Assembly (NCBI GenBank): GCA_963978905.1
Contig: OZ022257.1
Coordinates: 56,376,873 to 56,440,872 of the forward strand
Length of the DNA: 64,000 nt
Direction of reading: 5' to 3'
Source of the DNA: Trichostrongylus colubriformis
Lineage: Eukaryota > Nematoda > Chromadorea > Rhabditida > Trichostrongylidae
In this document: positions 22,367 through 34,499 of the stretch, piece after piece
Layout: each line of letters opens with the position of its first letter
Position numbering within the stretch: the first letter of the stretch is position 1
Translations under genes and position numbers: made by a program
The notes under the pieces: model-generated
Databases searched by the model: none
Told to the model about the DNA's origin: nothing
Seen by the model: only the letters and a program-made list of their open reading frames with translations

Positions 22367-22740
22367 CTCCTCCCTTTACCCACGGGTTACAGAATAAATG
22401 AACACTCATCGTTGGGAAAATATAGGATGAAAACGATAAATTAGCTGATATTGGCTTCTTTCCCACTACCACGGTTGGATTTTTGCGAGGCCTAAAAGTG
22501 ACGACATTCTCCTGGATCCCACTCCGTGTATTCGCATTTCATAAGCTTACGTTTGAAGAAATTTACAACAAATTGACGTGAAGGATCTCCAAATTTTTCC
22601 CGGCTGAATTTGTACATAGAGAACTGCGTAGCCATCAAAGAAACTCTTCAGATTTGGCTAAGGGAATTATTACAAATTTAAGCTGCACATGCAAAGCTTG
22701 AGTTTCAATAAAGTTGCAAGTATTTTGAGGATGCTCAGAT

Positions 22741-23142
22741 TTAATACGGAGGAGATTGCGCTCTCCAATGCGGTCGTCGGGTCGCTATCGCAATAGCACA
22801 GCGGCAATCGTGCAGGAGCGCACTATGTGGTTTCTGTTTGGTTTCCAGCTTATTTTTATCCTTCTTTTTTTGATTGTATCTCCCTGTGGCAGAGCTTGAA
22901 TGACTTTTGCCCTTGCCTTCTGCCATCAGGGGACCAGCACATGACCCAAAATCGGCGACGCTTTCGTTCCGTAATATAAGTGCTGAATTTTGCATTGCTC
23001 CTTTTTTCACGAATTTGGCTTCAGTTTTTATCCATAGGCTCTCAATTTCTTCGACGAATTGCACTGTCTGTGCAGAAAACCATAGAAAGACCGGAAAATG
23101 AAGGAGCAGGAGTCGTATGGAGGCCCCATTTTGAAGGTACAT
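22741..23142 (-). CDS. possible single-exon secreted protein, 133 aa
   Basis: The ATG at 23142 opens an uninterrupted frame whose start, ASIRLLLLHFPVFLWFSA, resembles a signal peptide after six extra residues. The following part has charged helical segments (VEEIESLWIKTEAKFVKKG, then NESVADFGSCAGPLMAEG) and a Lys-rich stretch with NQKKKDKNKLETKQK. There is no known domain. Its length and signal-like start make it more credible than other ORFs in the interval, but it has no splice or homology support and may be part of a larger gene or a decayed sequence. Confidence 0.3.
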   Translation of the reverse strand: MYLQNGASIRLLLLHFPVFLWFSAQTVQFVEEIESLWIKTEAKFVKKGAMQNSALILRNESVADFGSCAGPLMAEGKGKSHSSSATGRYNQKKKDKNKLETKQKPHSALLHDCRCAIAIATRRPHWRAQSPPY

Positions 23143-23489
23143 ACGGTCGTATCTTTCACGACGCCACTCTGGACCCTGGTTGCAAGCTTTTGTTAGGTTG
23201 AACCATAGTTTCTGTTACACTCTTGGGGAAAACTGTGGAAGCTTTGGGAATATTTGGTAGTGGGGGGTATATGAAGCGACTGAAAAGGGCTACTGATTAA
23301 CACATTCATATTCTCTATGGCTTCAACTAGCAGTGAATCTATGACAATTTCGCGAGATGTGCGCAATTCACGGACACCGCCCCGGTTGCTCAGCGAGCAA
23401 GGCCACTAACCGAATCAACCAGTCGATGGACCCAGGTACTCCCCTTATATGGCGGCATCCCGATGGCTTGATCTGCTCAAATTGAAACA

Positions 23490-24060
23490 GAAAAAAATTC
23501 AAAAAATTGCACAGAGAAAAATGTTTTTTTCTAAATTTTCAAAAAAAGGGGAAACTGTTACCATTCAACACAGCAGTCACTGGCGATCTCTACTGCAGGC
23601 AATTGGACACCGGAGCGACAAAACTTACCGGAAAAATGGACCGAGACTTCTTACTCCACGACAACGCTCGCCCACATGTGGCAAAGTTGACGTGTCAAAA
23701 GATCCAGGACCTTGGTTGGACGAAGCTCCTCCGCCCACCGTAATCCCCGGACATGGCCCCAACTGACTACCACCTATTCCGATCTCTGAGCCACTTACTC
23801 GACGGACGGCTGTTCAAGGATGACCATGATCTCAAAATCGGCCTCCAGACATTCTTCGACCAGAAATCCCCAGACTTCTATAAGCCAGGCATCTATAATC
23901 TCCCTATTCGCTAGCAATATATTGGTGATCATAATGGTACATATTTTGTTGACTGAAGTCAGACACAAATTAGGAAAAATAAATTTGAAATTTTTCGTCA
24001 TAGTGTAACAGAAATTATGGTTCATTCAATGAACCATAATTTCTGTACACTATGACGAAA
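23490..24060 (+). pseudogene. mariner transposase C-terminal remnant with terminal hairpin
   Basis: Plus-strand frames give LLHDNARPHVAKLTCQKIQ, then LGWTKLL. After a frameshift they give DMAPTDYHLFRSL and LLDGRLFKDDHDL, and finally SPDFYKPGIYNLP. This is the standard order of the mariner catalytic C-terminus, including the acidic residues around HDNARPH and DYHLF. The frame is broken and the N-terminal half is absent. At 23994-24060 the sequence folds back perfectly over about 30 bp around AATTATGGTTCATTCAATGA, probably marking apposed element ends. Confidence 0.7.
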
Positions 24061-24240
24061 TGAAACCTAGTTTTGAAAGGTCTGTTAACAAACGACTTTC
24101 AATGAATCTGACAAAAAATTTCTCGTCAAATTTGCTACTGTATGTACTATCTTCAACGCAAACAATTTATAATCAAAATGTCACCCTACTACCTTCAATT
24201 TCAACAGATGTGCAGACTAAATGTGCAAGTAAAAGGAGAA

Positions 24241-24545
24241 ATAAATGAACACATTTTCGATAGTGGTTGTTGCGAGGCTGGACTTTGGCTCATGAGGCAG
24301 TGTACTTGTGAGCGATACCGTTGTTGTTTCATGACGGAATGTACCAGTGGGCGATAACGTTGTGGTTTCATGACGGAGTGTACTTGTGGAAGACACCTCT
24401 GCGATTGTAGTCGCTTTTGTGAGGAGCCATGATCCACTGAAGCTCTTCAGTTTTTCTTCCAATTCTTTCTGCAGCTCTTCATGTCATCATGTCGGTACGT
24501 ACATGAAGTCGTGTCAGTTCATCGTGTCGGTACGTACATGAAACA
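24241..24545. repeat. short tandem repeats of about 45 bp and about 40 bp
   Basis: Units containing GTTTCATGACGGAGTGTAC recur at about 45-bp spacing between 24294 and 24395. A second pair around 24486-24540 repeats GTGTCGGTACGTACATGAA. On the minus strand the first array reads as Thr/Ser-rich repeats (RHETTT), which could be a coding repeat, but no gene context supports it. Confidence 0.45.
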
Positions 24546-25446
24546 TATAAAAAGCTGGTGTCCAATTTTGCTGAACGACCCTACGAATGCCAAAAAGGAG
24601 CGAGTGGTTCGATGCCCACTAGGAACAAATTTTTGGAAAATACGGATTTTCAGTTCTTGGGTTCGTAAACATTTGAATATGGAAATTGAGTGCAGTTATC
24701 AGTTTTGGAATTCCAGACTACTCCCTATGTCACTTGTTAGCAAGTTTGACGGTCTAAATATTTGAGCCGGTCAGCCCTCATAGCGCGTGAGCGGGGCATC
24801 AGAGCGCAAAACGGGTTTGACATTCATGCTTAGGGAGTAGAACTGCCCCCGGGGTAAGTTTCCAACTCAGTTGAGATTTCGACCCAAATTCGATTGGGCT
24901 GGGCCTTGGTGTACTTTCAATGCGCGCTCCACGAAGGAGACACCGATATCACTCTTCAGGAAATTCTCACTATTTTTCTTGTTCAATGCTTGGTAGGCGA
25001 AAATAGGGCAATAGGCATTCGTGCTTGCATATTCACTACGAAAAGATATAGGCCACCATTTACCGATGGCCAAACAGACTGTTTTTAAGTTTGGTTATGG
25101 CTAGAAATGTGTCTGCAAGGGTAGTTCGATCCTCAGAATACGATTGTGATACTCATTCAGCACGGCAACGCATATATTTCTAGCTCTATGGGCTCTTGCG
25201 TGGCCGAAAAAGTCAGATTATCAATTTCGCTGAAAATCCATGATTGGAGTTAATCCGGTAAGCTATCAACGAAAATCATAATAACATTTGGCATAAAGAG
25301 GCACATATGAAGATGAAAAGTGAAAGCGAAGAAAATGCAAAACTTCGCGAACTTCAGGATCCGAACCACTCGCCTCAGCTCGAGAACCCACCATCGTAGT
25401 CAGTAGGCCATTGAGCAATGTGAGCCTGACCGCTACGCTCTTTCAG
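24546..25446. other. intergenic, no gene seen
   Basis: ORFs at 24867-25088 on both strands overlap one another and have no motif or splice context. Confidence 0.35.
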
Positions 25447-26806
25447 CACATCAGTTGGACTGACGCACAGTACTGTGCGAATAACACTATAGAATTATGT
25501 AATCGGGGAATGGTCGATGTCGACTTTTTGTTAAGCATCTACTTTTTACATAAAGGAGATAGATTTTAACCGATGTCGAAGATATCACCGCTGAGGAAGG
25601 TCACGATTTTTCGGAGGTCCAGAGGATTCAGCCGTGGGTACCTTCTGTTACAATTATACCGACGATCAATGTTTAGGAATGACGTGGGTAAATCCACTAA
25701 TCAGTTAACCTTTCGGCTGAAGTGACCACTATTGGGTATTTAGATAGTTTGGTGATCGACATTTTTGGACTGAGCTGCATCTATTGGTACAATTTGTCCA
25801 CTTGCTGAGCATCTATTTCCTACATTTCACTGATATATCTGTGCTCTAGTTATCGATAATTATCGTTTTTGTAAACATGCACCACCATTTGGAATTTATA
25901 GTCTAGCGGGGTAAACAGTATGTTGCTGCACCGCATATGAGACTGAATCGCTTGCTTTGCTACCACAAATCTAGATCGTGTCTCCATCATCCATGTAGAT
26001 AGCAGTGTCAAAAGACATGCACCTTTATTTGAAACCCTAGGCAACTTAGCGGTCGATGCATTAGTGACTGATATCAAAACATTATCGAAGTATGTTCGCC
26101 CAATGGTACTGAGCATCAGACGCATTTCCTTCAGCAGTCGTGTAGTAGTAATATGAGTACCAAATTTTATCCCTTCCCCATTTCGAATGGCTCTTATCAG
26201 CTCCTGTGAGCCATTATCTGTTTGAGTCACCATTAGGATCCCCGTACGTTGTGATACCTGTGAGTGTGAATATTTCACTGTTAGCCGAATGAGCCAAAAC
26301 CATTTGACGACATTAGCCTTTTACGCTCCTTATCGGATCTTATCAACCGTTATCAATTTGGATCACCCGCAATTGATGTGCCCGTCCAACCCCTTAAAAC
26401 ACCTATGAGTGTCCTAAGTTTAGGATAAACTCGAATGGGGGAATTGCCGACATTGGATTTACCGACATTTGCCTTGTGACGCTCCTTGGGTCTTATCAAG
26501 TGTTATTCGTTAGGATCACCCGCAATTGATGTGCCCGTCCCACCCCTCAAAAAACCTATGAGTGTCGGCAGTCTAGGATCGACCCGAAAGGCGAAATGGA
26601 TTTGGCAACATTCGCTTTTAGAGGCTTTTTATCAGCCTTTATCAGTTGTTACCAGAAACGGTCCCCCACCATTAGTGTTCCCCTTTCACCCCCTACAACA
26701 AGTGCCGAAATCAAGGCTCCAGCTTTGCTGTGACATGAGATATGAATTTCGTGACAAACAGACACACATAGACAGACAGACACATATAGCGGATTACATA
26801 TAGTAC
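25447..26806 (-). repeat. fold-back family arm (-)
   Basis: Reads as the reverse complement of the arm at 3829-5200. The terminus is at 26806 (TATATGTAATCCGC-type) with a GT/CA-rich tract beside it. The tandem array spans about 26290-26740, followed by the distal arm with the reverse of TTGTGATAGCAAAGCAAGCG. The 142-aa minus ORF at 25850-26278 lies wholly inside this repeat and shows no domain. Confidence 0.65.
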
Positions 26807-26992
26807 CAGTTGAGCTATGGCACAGTACTGCACGAATAACACGATGATCACGATCAACCAGTATGGAATCTGCCCATATCACATGACACATTGTGATAAA
26901 TGCACTACTGAGCGCTCCAACCAACGAAGGCCTGTCACTAGTTGGAATTTCACGATAGTACGTTCAGCGCCGAACGCTCATTACTTGTAGTA

Positions 26993-27674
26993 TTAGGTTG
27001 ATCGGAAAGTTTTGATAGGGTTCATGTTTTATTTTATAACTCAGCAAACAATGAAAGCTAATCAACAATATAATGACCATAGTTAGTCATAACATTGTAC
27101 CACCTAACGGGCAGGTCAGCTGTTCCCTTCTACCAGAACTGGGAAGATTGGGAGTCAAAGAAGTCACCGACCACATGTTCAAGGTGACGAATTTTTTTTT
27201 TGCTAGGAAAGCCTCAAGGGGCCGGGACAAGTGGTAATCTGAGGGGGCACCATCAGGTGAATAGGGTGGATGTGGAACCGTGTCCCAACCTAGCTCCTCT
27301 AATTTTGCACGGGTCTTTTTACCTATGAGAGAGACCCATGCAAAATTGGAGGAGCTAGGTTGGGACACAGTTCCACGTCCATCCTGTTCACCTGATATTG
27401 CCCCCTCAAATTACCACTTATTCCGGCCCCTCAAGGCTTTTCTAGCGAAGAAATAATTCGTCAACTATGACCACCTTGAACAGTGGTCGGTGACTTCTTT
27501 GACTCATAATCTTCCCAGTTCTGGGAGAAGGGAATCGCTGACCTGTCCGTTTGATGGGACAATGTTGTAACTAGCAATGGTTACTATATCGTTGATTAAC
27601 TTGCTTTGCTTGCTGAGTTATAAAATAAAACAGAAAAAAATCTCGACCCTATCAAAACTTTCCGATCAACCTAA
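26993..27674. mobile_element. fold-back element built from two mariner 3' halves
   Basis: Both ends carry TTAGGTTGATCGGAAAGTTT as inverted repeats with flanking TA (26991-26992 and 27675-27676). The arms, about 320 bp each, are inverted copies of one mariner 3' part. The left arm encodes KLEELGWDTVPHPPYSPDG and PSDYHL on the minus strand, and the right arm encodes the same region on the plus strand with different mutations. Only about 30 bp separate the arms (around 27310-27342). No intact transposase is present. This is a palindromic deletion derivative of a mariner. Confidence 0.8.
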
Positions 27675-27689
27675 TACTTATCGAATTCA

Positions 27690-28716
27690 TTTACTACTGC
27701 ATATCGTCTCTCCAGAGAGGGCCACCACTTTTCAGGGGTCCAGATGATTTAGCGGTCGATACCTTTGCTACAATGGTATTGACTATCAACGTAGATGGAA
27801 TAGGAATAAAATGTGTTTATTCACTAATTATAACACTCTGGTTATATTGGTTACTATTGGGAGTCAAACAGTTGAGAGATCGATGGTTTTGTATTCGATT
27901 GTTTCGATTGGGAGCCAGTTTTTTAGTCGGAGAGCATCTCGTTATCGCATGTTGGTAATAGATCCGTATGCCAGTTATCGATGCTTATCTTTTTTGTAAG
28001 CAAGCACCACTATTTCGAATTGCACATAGCCCAGCGGTCAATACCCAGTATTGCTGCTGGTACCGTATAAGGAAACCAGTTGGCTGGCGCACACTACTGC
28101 GTGCAATGCATGGCGATGTTGTGCAAAATAGGTTTGATCAATACGACCACAGTTGTGTATGGAGATGAGTGGAAATTTCTTTCCCTCTGCTTTCAGCTGA
28201 GCTATTGAATTAAAGAAAGAGCAGAAAAGGGTGCGTGATAAAAAAGCATTTTTGTATTTCAGTCGCTTTGCATCGAACATTTCGCACATCATCGACATGA
28301 ATCACGCGCAGTAGTGTGCGCCAGACAACTGGTTTAGGTCATCATTGCGAGTTTGGCTAGTTGAGAGGTCGATAGCTTTGTATTCGAATGCGTCTATTGG
28401 TAACAACTTCTTCAATTGCTGAGCATCTATCTCCTACACATTTATGACAGATCCATAGGCCATATCCCGCTTATCGATGTTTATCGTTTTCGTAAACATG
28501 CTTCACTATTCGGAATTTCGCATAGGCTAGCGGTCGATACCCACTGTTGCTGCAAGTACAGCATTAGAAAGAAAATGCTTCCGAGTGAATCGCTTGCTTT
28601 GTTATCAGAAATATAGGTTGTATCATTATTATCAATGTAGATCGCAGTATCAAGAGAAATGCACCATTTTTCGGAACACTAGGCAATTCAGCGGCCGATA
28701 CATCGGCCAGTGATAT
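27690..28716 (-). repeat. fold-back family arm fragment (-), lacking its terminus
   Basis: Contains the GGTCCAGATGATTTAGCGGTCGATACC block shared with 5128 and 25611, then reverse-complement distal arm sequence up to 28716. There the next element's terminus begins. The tandem array and GT tract are missing. Confidence 0.55.
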
Positions 28717-31700
28717 CCTACTATATATAGTTCGCTTAGTATGTCTGTGTGTGTGTCTGTGTGTGTGTGTTTGTCCGTCTGTCACGAAATTCATATCTCG
28801 CGTCGCAGCAAAGCTGGGACCATGAATTTTACAAATGATATAGGGGGTGCCAAGGGAACCTCAGCGGTGGTGGACCGAAAGTGATAGCAGCTGATAAGGG
28901 CTGATAAGGAGCCTCGGAGGGCAAATGTCACCAAATGCTTTTCGCCTTTCGCGTTGATCCAGGAGCGTTTACACTCACAGGTGTTGTGCTGGGTTGAACG
29001 GGGACATTAATGGTGGATGACCGGCATTGATAACGGTTGATAAGATTCGATAAGGAGGGCAAAAGGCTAGAGTCGTCGAACCCGTTTCGCTTTTCGCGTT
29101 GATCCAAGAGCGCTGACACTCATGGGTGTTTAGCAGGGTGGGTCAGGGACATTAATGGTGGGTGATCCAAGTTGATAATGGTTGATAAGATTCGATAAGG
29201 AGCGTAAAAAGGCTAGAGTCGTCAAATTCGTTTCTCCTTTCGCGTTGATCCAGAAGCGCTGACACTCATGGGTGTTTAGCAGGGTGAGACGGGACATTAA
29301 TAGTGGGTGATCCAAATTGATAATGGCTGATAAGTTTCGATTAGGAGCGTGAGAAAGGGAAATGTCACCGAGGCCGGCTTGCTTCTACGGCTAACAGTGG
29401 AATGTTCATATTCGCAGGTATTGTAGGGTACGGGTACCTCAATGGTACTGATGGGTACAGGAGCCTCAGTGAAACTGATAACGGCTTACAGTGACTGATA
29501 AGAACCGCGAGGAATTGGATGGGATGAAATCCTTGCTAACATCGTACGACCGCTTCAGCAAAAGCGTCTGATGTGCAGTGGCATCGGGTGAACAAATTTT
29601 GTTTATGTTCTGATATCACTGACTGATGTATCGACCGCTGAATGCCTGGCGTTCCAAAAATGGTGCGTTTCTCTTGATAATGCGATCTCCATTGATAATC
29701 ATGATACAACCTATTTTTGTGATAGCAAAGCAAGCGGTTCACTCGGAATCATCTTCTAATGCGGTACTTGCAGCAACACTGGGTATCGACCGCTAGACTA
29801 TGTAAAGTTTCAAGTAGTGAAGCATGTTTACGAAAACGACAATCATCGATAAGCGGGATATGGCCTACCAACAATGTGTTCGAATTAGATTCTCAGCAAG
29901 TGATCTATTTGTTGCCAATCGATGCATTTGAATACAAAACTATCGATTACCAAACTACCCAAACTCCTAATGATGAGCAGTTGGCTGGCGCACACTACTG
30001 CGCGCGATTCATGTGGATTACGTGCGGAATGGGTTCCATGCAAAGCGATTGAAGTATACCGATACCAAAATGCTTTTTTATCACGCCATTTTCTCTGCTT
30101 TCTTGCAATTCAATAGCTCAGCTGATAGCAGAGGGAAGGAAATCTCCGCTCCGCTATGGTCGGGCCGAATACACCCATTTTGCACAACATCGCCATGAAT
30201 CGCGCGCAGTAATCTGCGCCAGCCAACTGGTCAGAACATAATTGAAATGCGTTCACAGAACAGCGCTGAGCATCAGACGCTCTTGCTAAAGCGATCGTAT
30301 AGTAATAGCAAGCAATGTAAAGGATTTCATCCCATCCATTTCCTAACGGTTCTAATCAGCCATTGTGCGCCATTATCAGTTTCACTGAGCCCCTGTACCC
30401 AACCATACCGTTAACCGCGAGTGCGACGCCGCTGAAGCGATTTTCTGGCGTAATTACCCCCACCCCTCTGCCACCGCATAGGTAGATAACTGATTCTCTC
30501 CTCCCAGAACTCTGCTTCTGAGAGTCGAAGGAGTTAGCGATCGCCTTTGCAAACGAGCCATGAGTCAACGAATTTTCTCTTAATGAGGAAGTATTTCAGG
30601 GATGGGAAAGGTGATAGTCAAAAGGGACAATGTCTGGAGGGTATGGAGTTTTCTATAGATTTTCTATACGAATTTTTCTATAGATCCTACATCGGGTAAA
30701 CTAAAGTTGGGCCTGAAGAGGTCGGGCAAGTTAGGATTAGGTAGGGCTCAACACATGTGTATAGTGTAGAGAGCACATAAGTTCTAGGCCTATCTCGGCC
30801 ATAATTCCAATATTGGTACCACACTCACAAAGTAACTGTTTGTCCTCGGTTATCATTAGGAAGTGTTGTGTTGCACTCCGTTAAGGCCAATATTTCTGCC
30901 AGATTTGATACATGCACGTCTTCTCAAAGCATTCAATCTTCAAAAGTCAACTGCTACGGAGAGCCTTCGAGCTCACGAAGAGACACCTCCAACGGCTCCC
31001 GCTCTTTTTAACATAGCTTTCCCCTCTTCCATTGTGCCTTACACACTTGGATCATCGGTGGGAAGGGGTTTTTTTTTCTCGGATTTTTTGACCGTTCCGC
31101 TCCATCTTCCCTGCTTTTGTACTACTAAATGCTTCCATTCTCTTTTTGTGTTCGGGTCGAATCCTGCCATTATCTAAAGGGGATCTGCCCTTAGTGTGCA
31201 GGGGTTATAAGTGGGTATGGTTCTCTTAGTTTCAACCAGAGCCGATGATAATTACAGGTTTACTTACAGTATACACAAGCCGCATATTATCCACCAGTTG
31301 GCTGCCGCAGATTCCTCCGCGATTCATGGCGATGTTGTGCAAAATGGGTGTGTCTTGCCCGACCACAGCGGAGCGGAGATTTTCTTCCCTCTGCTTGCCC
31401 CCCCCCCCCAGCTGAGCTATTGAAATGCAAAAAAGCAGAGAAGATGGCGTGATAAAAAAGCACTTTGAATCGGTATACTTCAATCGTTTTGCATGGAACC
31501 CATTTTGCACGTAATCCACATGAATCGCGCGCAGTAGTGTGCGCCAGCCAACTGCTCATCATTAGGAGTTTGGGTAGTTTGGTAATCGATAGTTTTGTAT
31601 TCAAATGCATTGATTGGCAACAAATAGATCACTTGCTAAGAATCTAATTCGAACACATTGATGGTAGGCCATATCCCGCTTATCGATGATTGTCGTTTTC

Positions 31701-32947
31701 GTAAACATGCTTCACTACTTGAAACTTTACATAGTCTAGCGGTCGATACCCAGTGCTGCTGCAAGTACCGCATTAGAAGATGATTCCGAGTGTACCGCTT
31801 GCTTTGCTATCACAAAAATAGGTTGTATCATGATTATCAATGGAGATCGCATTATCAAGAGAAACGCACCATTTTTGGAACACCAGGCATTCAGCGGTCG
31901 ATACATCAGTCAGTGATATCAGAACATAAACAAAATTTGTTCACCCGATGCCACTGCACATCAGACGCTTTTGCTGAAGCGGTCGTACGATGTTAGCAAG
32001 GATTTCATCCCATCCAATTCCTCGCGGTTCTTATCAGTCACTGTAAGCCGTTATCAGTTTCACTGAGGCCCTGTACCCAACAATACCATTGAGTCCCCCG
32101 TACCCTACAATACCTGCGAATGTGAACATTCCACAGATAGCCGGAAAAACGAGCCGGCCTTGGCGACATTTCCCTTATCACGCTCCTTATCGAATCTCAT
32201 CAAACGTTATCAATGCGGATCACCCACCATTGATGTCCCCGTCCCACCCCGCACAACACCTATGAATGTTGGCACCCTTGGATCAACTTGAAAGGTGAAA
32301 CAGATTTGGCGATTCTAGCCTTCTTACGCTCCTTATCGAATCTTATCAACCGTTTTCGAGCTGAATCACCCACCATCAATGTACTCGTCCCACTACACAA
32401 AAGACCGGTGAGTATGAACGCTCCGCGACCAATGCGAAAAGCGGAACGGATTCGACGACTCTAGCCTTTTTACGCTCCTTATCTAATCTTATCAACCGTT
32501 ATCGATGCGGGTCATCCACCATTAATGTCCCCGTCCCACCTCGAAAAACACTTGTGAGTATGAACGTCCCGGTACAAATGCGAAAAGCGGAACGGAATTG
32601 ACGACTCTAGCCTTTTTACGCTCCTTATCGAATCTTATCAACCGCTGTCAGTGCGGGTCACCCACCATTAATGTCCCTGGCCCCTCCTGCTAAACACTTA
32701 TGAGTGCCAGCGCTCTTGCATCAGCGCGAAAGGCGAAACTGATTTGATGATATTTATCTTCCGAGGCTCCTTATCAGCCCTTATCAGTTGCAATCGCTTT
32801 CGGTCCACCACCGCTGGGGTTCCCTTGGCACCCCCTATATCACTTGTAAAATTCATGGTCCCAGCTTTACTGCGAGGTGAGATATGAATTTCGTGACAGA
32901 CGGACAGACACACACACAGACATACTAAGCGAATTATATATAGTAGG
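28717..32947. mobile_element. complete fold-back element A (about 4.2 kb)
   Basis: The element starts CCTACTATATATAGTTCGC at 28717 and ends with the inverted equivalent at 32947. The left arm (to about 30236) and right arm (about 31255-32947) each contain a GT tract, a tandem array of 145-146 bp units (about 28840-29380; about 32130-32870) and the distal arm. The centre has a reverse-oriented arm fragment (30237-30411), a truncated MULE-like MITE (30412-30480), and a core (about 30480-31255) shared with 12470-13260. No transposase is seen. The 31077 and 31399 regions have mononucleotide runs. Insertion flanks show no clear duplication. Confidence 0.75.
30412..30480 (-). mobile_element. truncated copy of the MULE-like MITE
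   Basis: Only one end remains: AGCGATTTTCTGGCGTAATTACCCCCACCCC next to the target sequence TCTGCCACC. It is in the same position in the core as the complete copy at 13261. It stops abruptly at 30412, where arm sequence begins, which dates the truncation after the insertion. Confidence 0.7.
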
Positions 32948-32974
32948 ATGATTCATTTGCTTTACTATCATATA

Positions 32975-34000
32975 CAGGGGGTGCCAAAAAAAGAGTAATT
33001 CTGCTCACAGCTCACATCCGCCATGTATACAGAATACAGAAAAACGATGATGAAAGTAATGGGGCAAAATATTCCCGAAATGTTCCTCTAAAAGCAGGAA
33101 CAAGCTGAGACTCACTACTTTCACTTTCATCGAAATACGGAGCCTTTAGTCGGCGCAGTCGGGCCTCCTAGCATCTACGGTATCAAGGTCCGCTTAAAAC
33201 AGTGGAACCAGGTTCCGTGGTGGGTCTTTTAAGGGAAGCTTCCCAAGAATTGGCCCTTCGGTTCGCGTGAGTTGCAGAGCCCTTACTTCGTGGACACGCT
33301 GCTATGATCCAAGGTATCATTTTTCATACCAGTGGTAACGGCACGTTCTGGTCTCGAAAACTGAGGGCGTTGGAAATCCGGAAAAAACGGAATGTTGAAG
33401 AGCACCACCCAATATGATTCCCCTCAGGTACCCAGAGTGAACGGACCTTACAAGGTTGTGAACGAGGGCGACGATATCCCGATTTTGCCGTGTTAAGGTG
33501 ACACATGTTCACTCGGAATAATGTCCCTCGGAATAATGAGGGAATCTTCGGACAATTTGTCATGGTGTGAGATTGAATAATCATTCGAATTTTTGTTTCG
33601 TTCTCCAAAGGATGAACCATCCGATTACAGAGCCTTTTTGCGCTGCACCCTTCTCTTGTCATGCGTCTCGAAATCTTCACCAAAATCTTGTTTCCATGTA
33701 AGTTAATGGACCATCCCATGTCAACTGGAACACTCGATCATGGTGAGCCCGTCACCGAATGGACCTTCTGTCCCGGATGACGAACAGCTCCGATCTTTGC
33801 CTGATAGAAGATTATGTGGAAATTCATGGGGAAAAGAATTCAGATCGATTGGAAGCATTCAGGGAATTTAAAGACGCGGTCATCGAAGCGTGGCAGCATG
33901 TGGTCTAAAAACATTCTGTAAATCTTTATATGGACTTATACCTTCAGAATTTGTGGCTATTCGAAGCAATAGAGGACCAAATGATCGCAAAATCTCTTTT
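32975..34000. mobile_element. Tc1-like element relic with one CAGGGGG end
   Basis: The left end CAGGGGGTGCCAAAAAAAG follows TA at 32973-32974. The first 570 bp match the reverse complement of the element at 42495-43237. Around 33790-33905 the plus strand reads LIEDYVEIHGEKNSDRLEAF then REFKDAVIEAWQHV, in the style of the C-terminal end of Tc1 transposases (catalytic Glu in an IE motif, then a helix ending EAW). The right terminus was not found. ORFs on the minus strand across it have no motif. Confidence 0.45.
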
Positions 34001-34499
34001 TCGTTGTTTCTCGGTTGACGAATGCGTCAATCTTTTCAGTGGCTGTATCATTTTGCAGAATGGGAAAAGCGACATTTTCTAAACAAATGAAGAGAAAATT
34101 TTTCTGTTTTTCGGCTACAATTTGATGTTGATGCGCGAATGCGCGCCCACACTGGCTACATCTTTTACTTAGAGACTTTTTTTGAATCACAGTGCAAACA
34201 GAGTTTTTGGGCAATCTATAGGTGGCTGTATCATTTTGCAGAGCACTGTACATGCATACATGAACAAATGCCCAAGTTTTGAGAAAGGCAAACATGGAGA
34301 ATACATCGAATAGGCTACCAATCGAGCAAGCGGTCAGGGACGGTAGTAATCTACTCGAATTCGGCACTCAGAGCAATGGTCATATGTCGCTAGTGCTGAG
34401 ATTATTATGGTTGGAACTGGGAGATACTGCTCTCGAATCTTGCAACTTTTTTCATTGTGGGCAAAATTTGCGATGATATTCTATACCAAAGCCTTGACC

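Noticed and set aside
25850..26278. 142-aa ORF on the minus strand
   Set aside because: It lies entirely within a fold-back arm. The same region is broken in other arm copies.
33324..33719. 131-aa minus ORF
   Set aside because: It is antisense to the probable Tc1-like relic and partly shared with the non-coding element at 42495-43237.
33957..34367. 136-aa minus ORF with a repeated LQNDTAT motif
   Set aside because: It overlaps the end of the Tc1-like relic. The repeat reflects duplicated DNA (TGGCTGTATCATTTTGCAGA), and no gene context exists.
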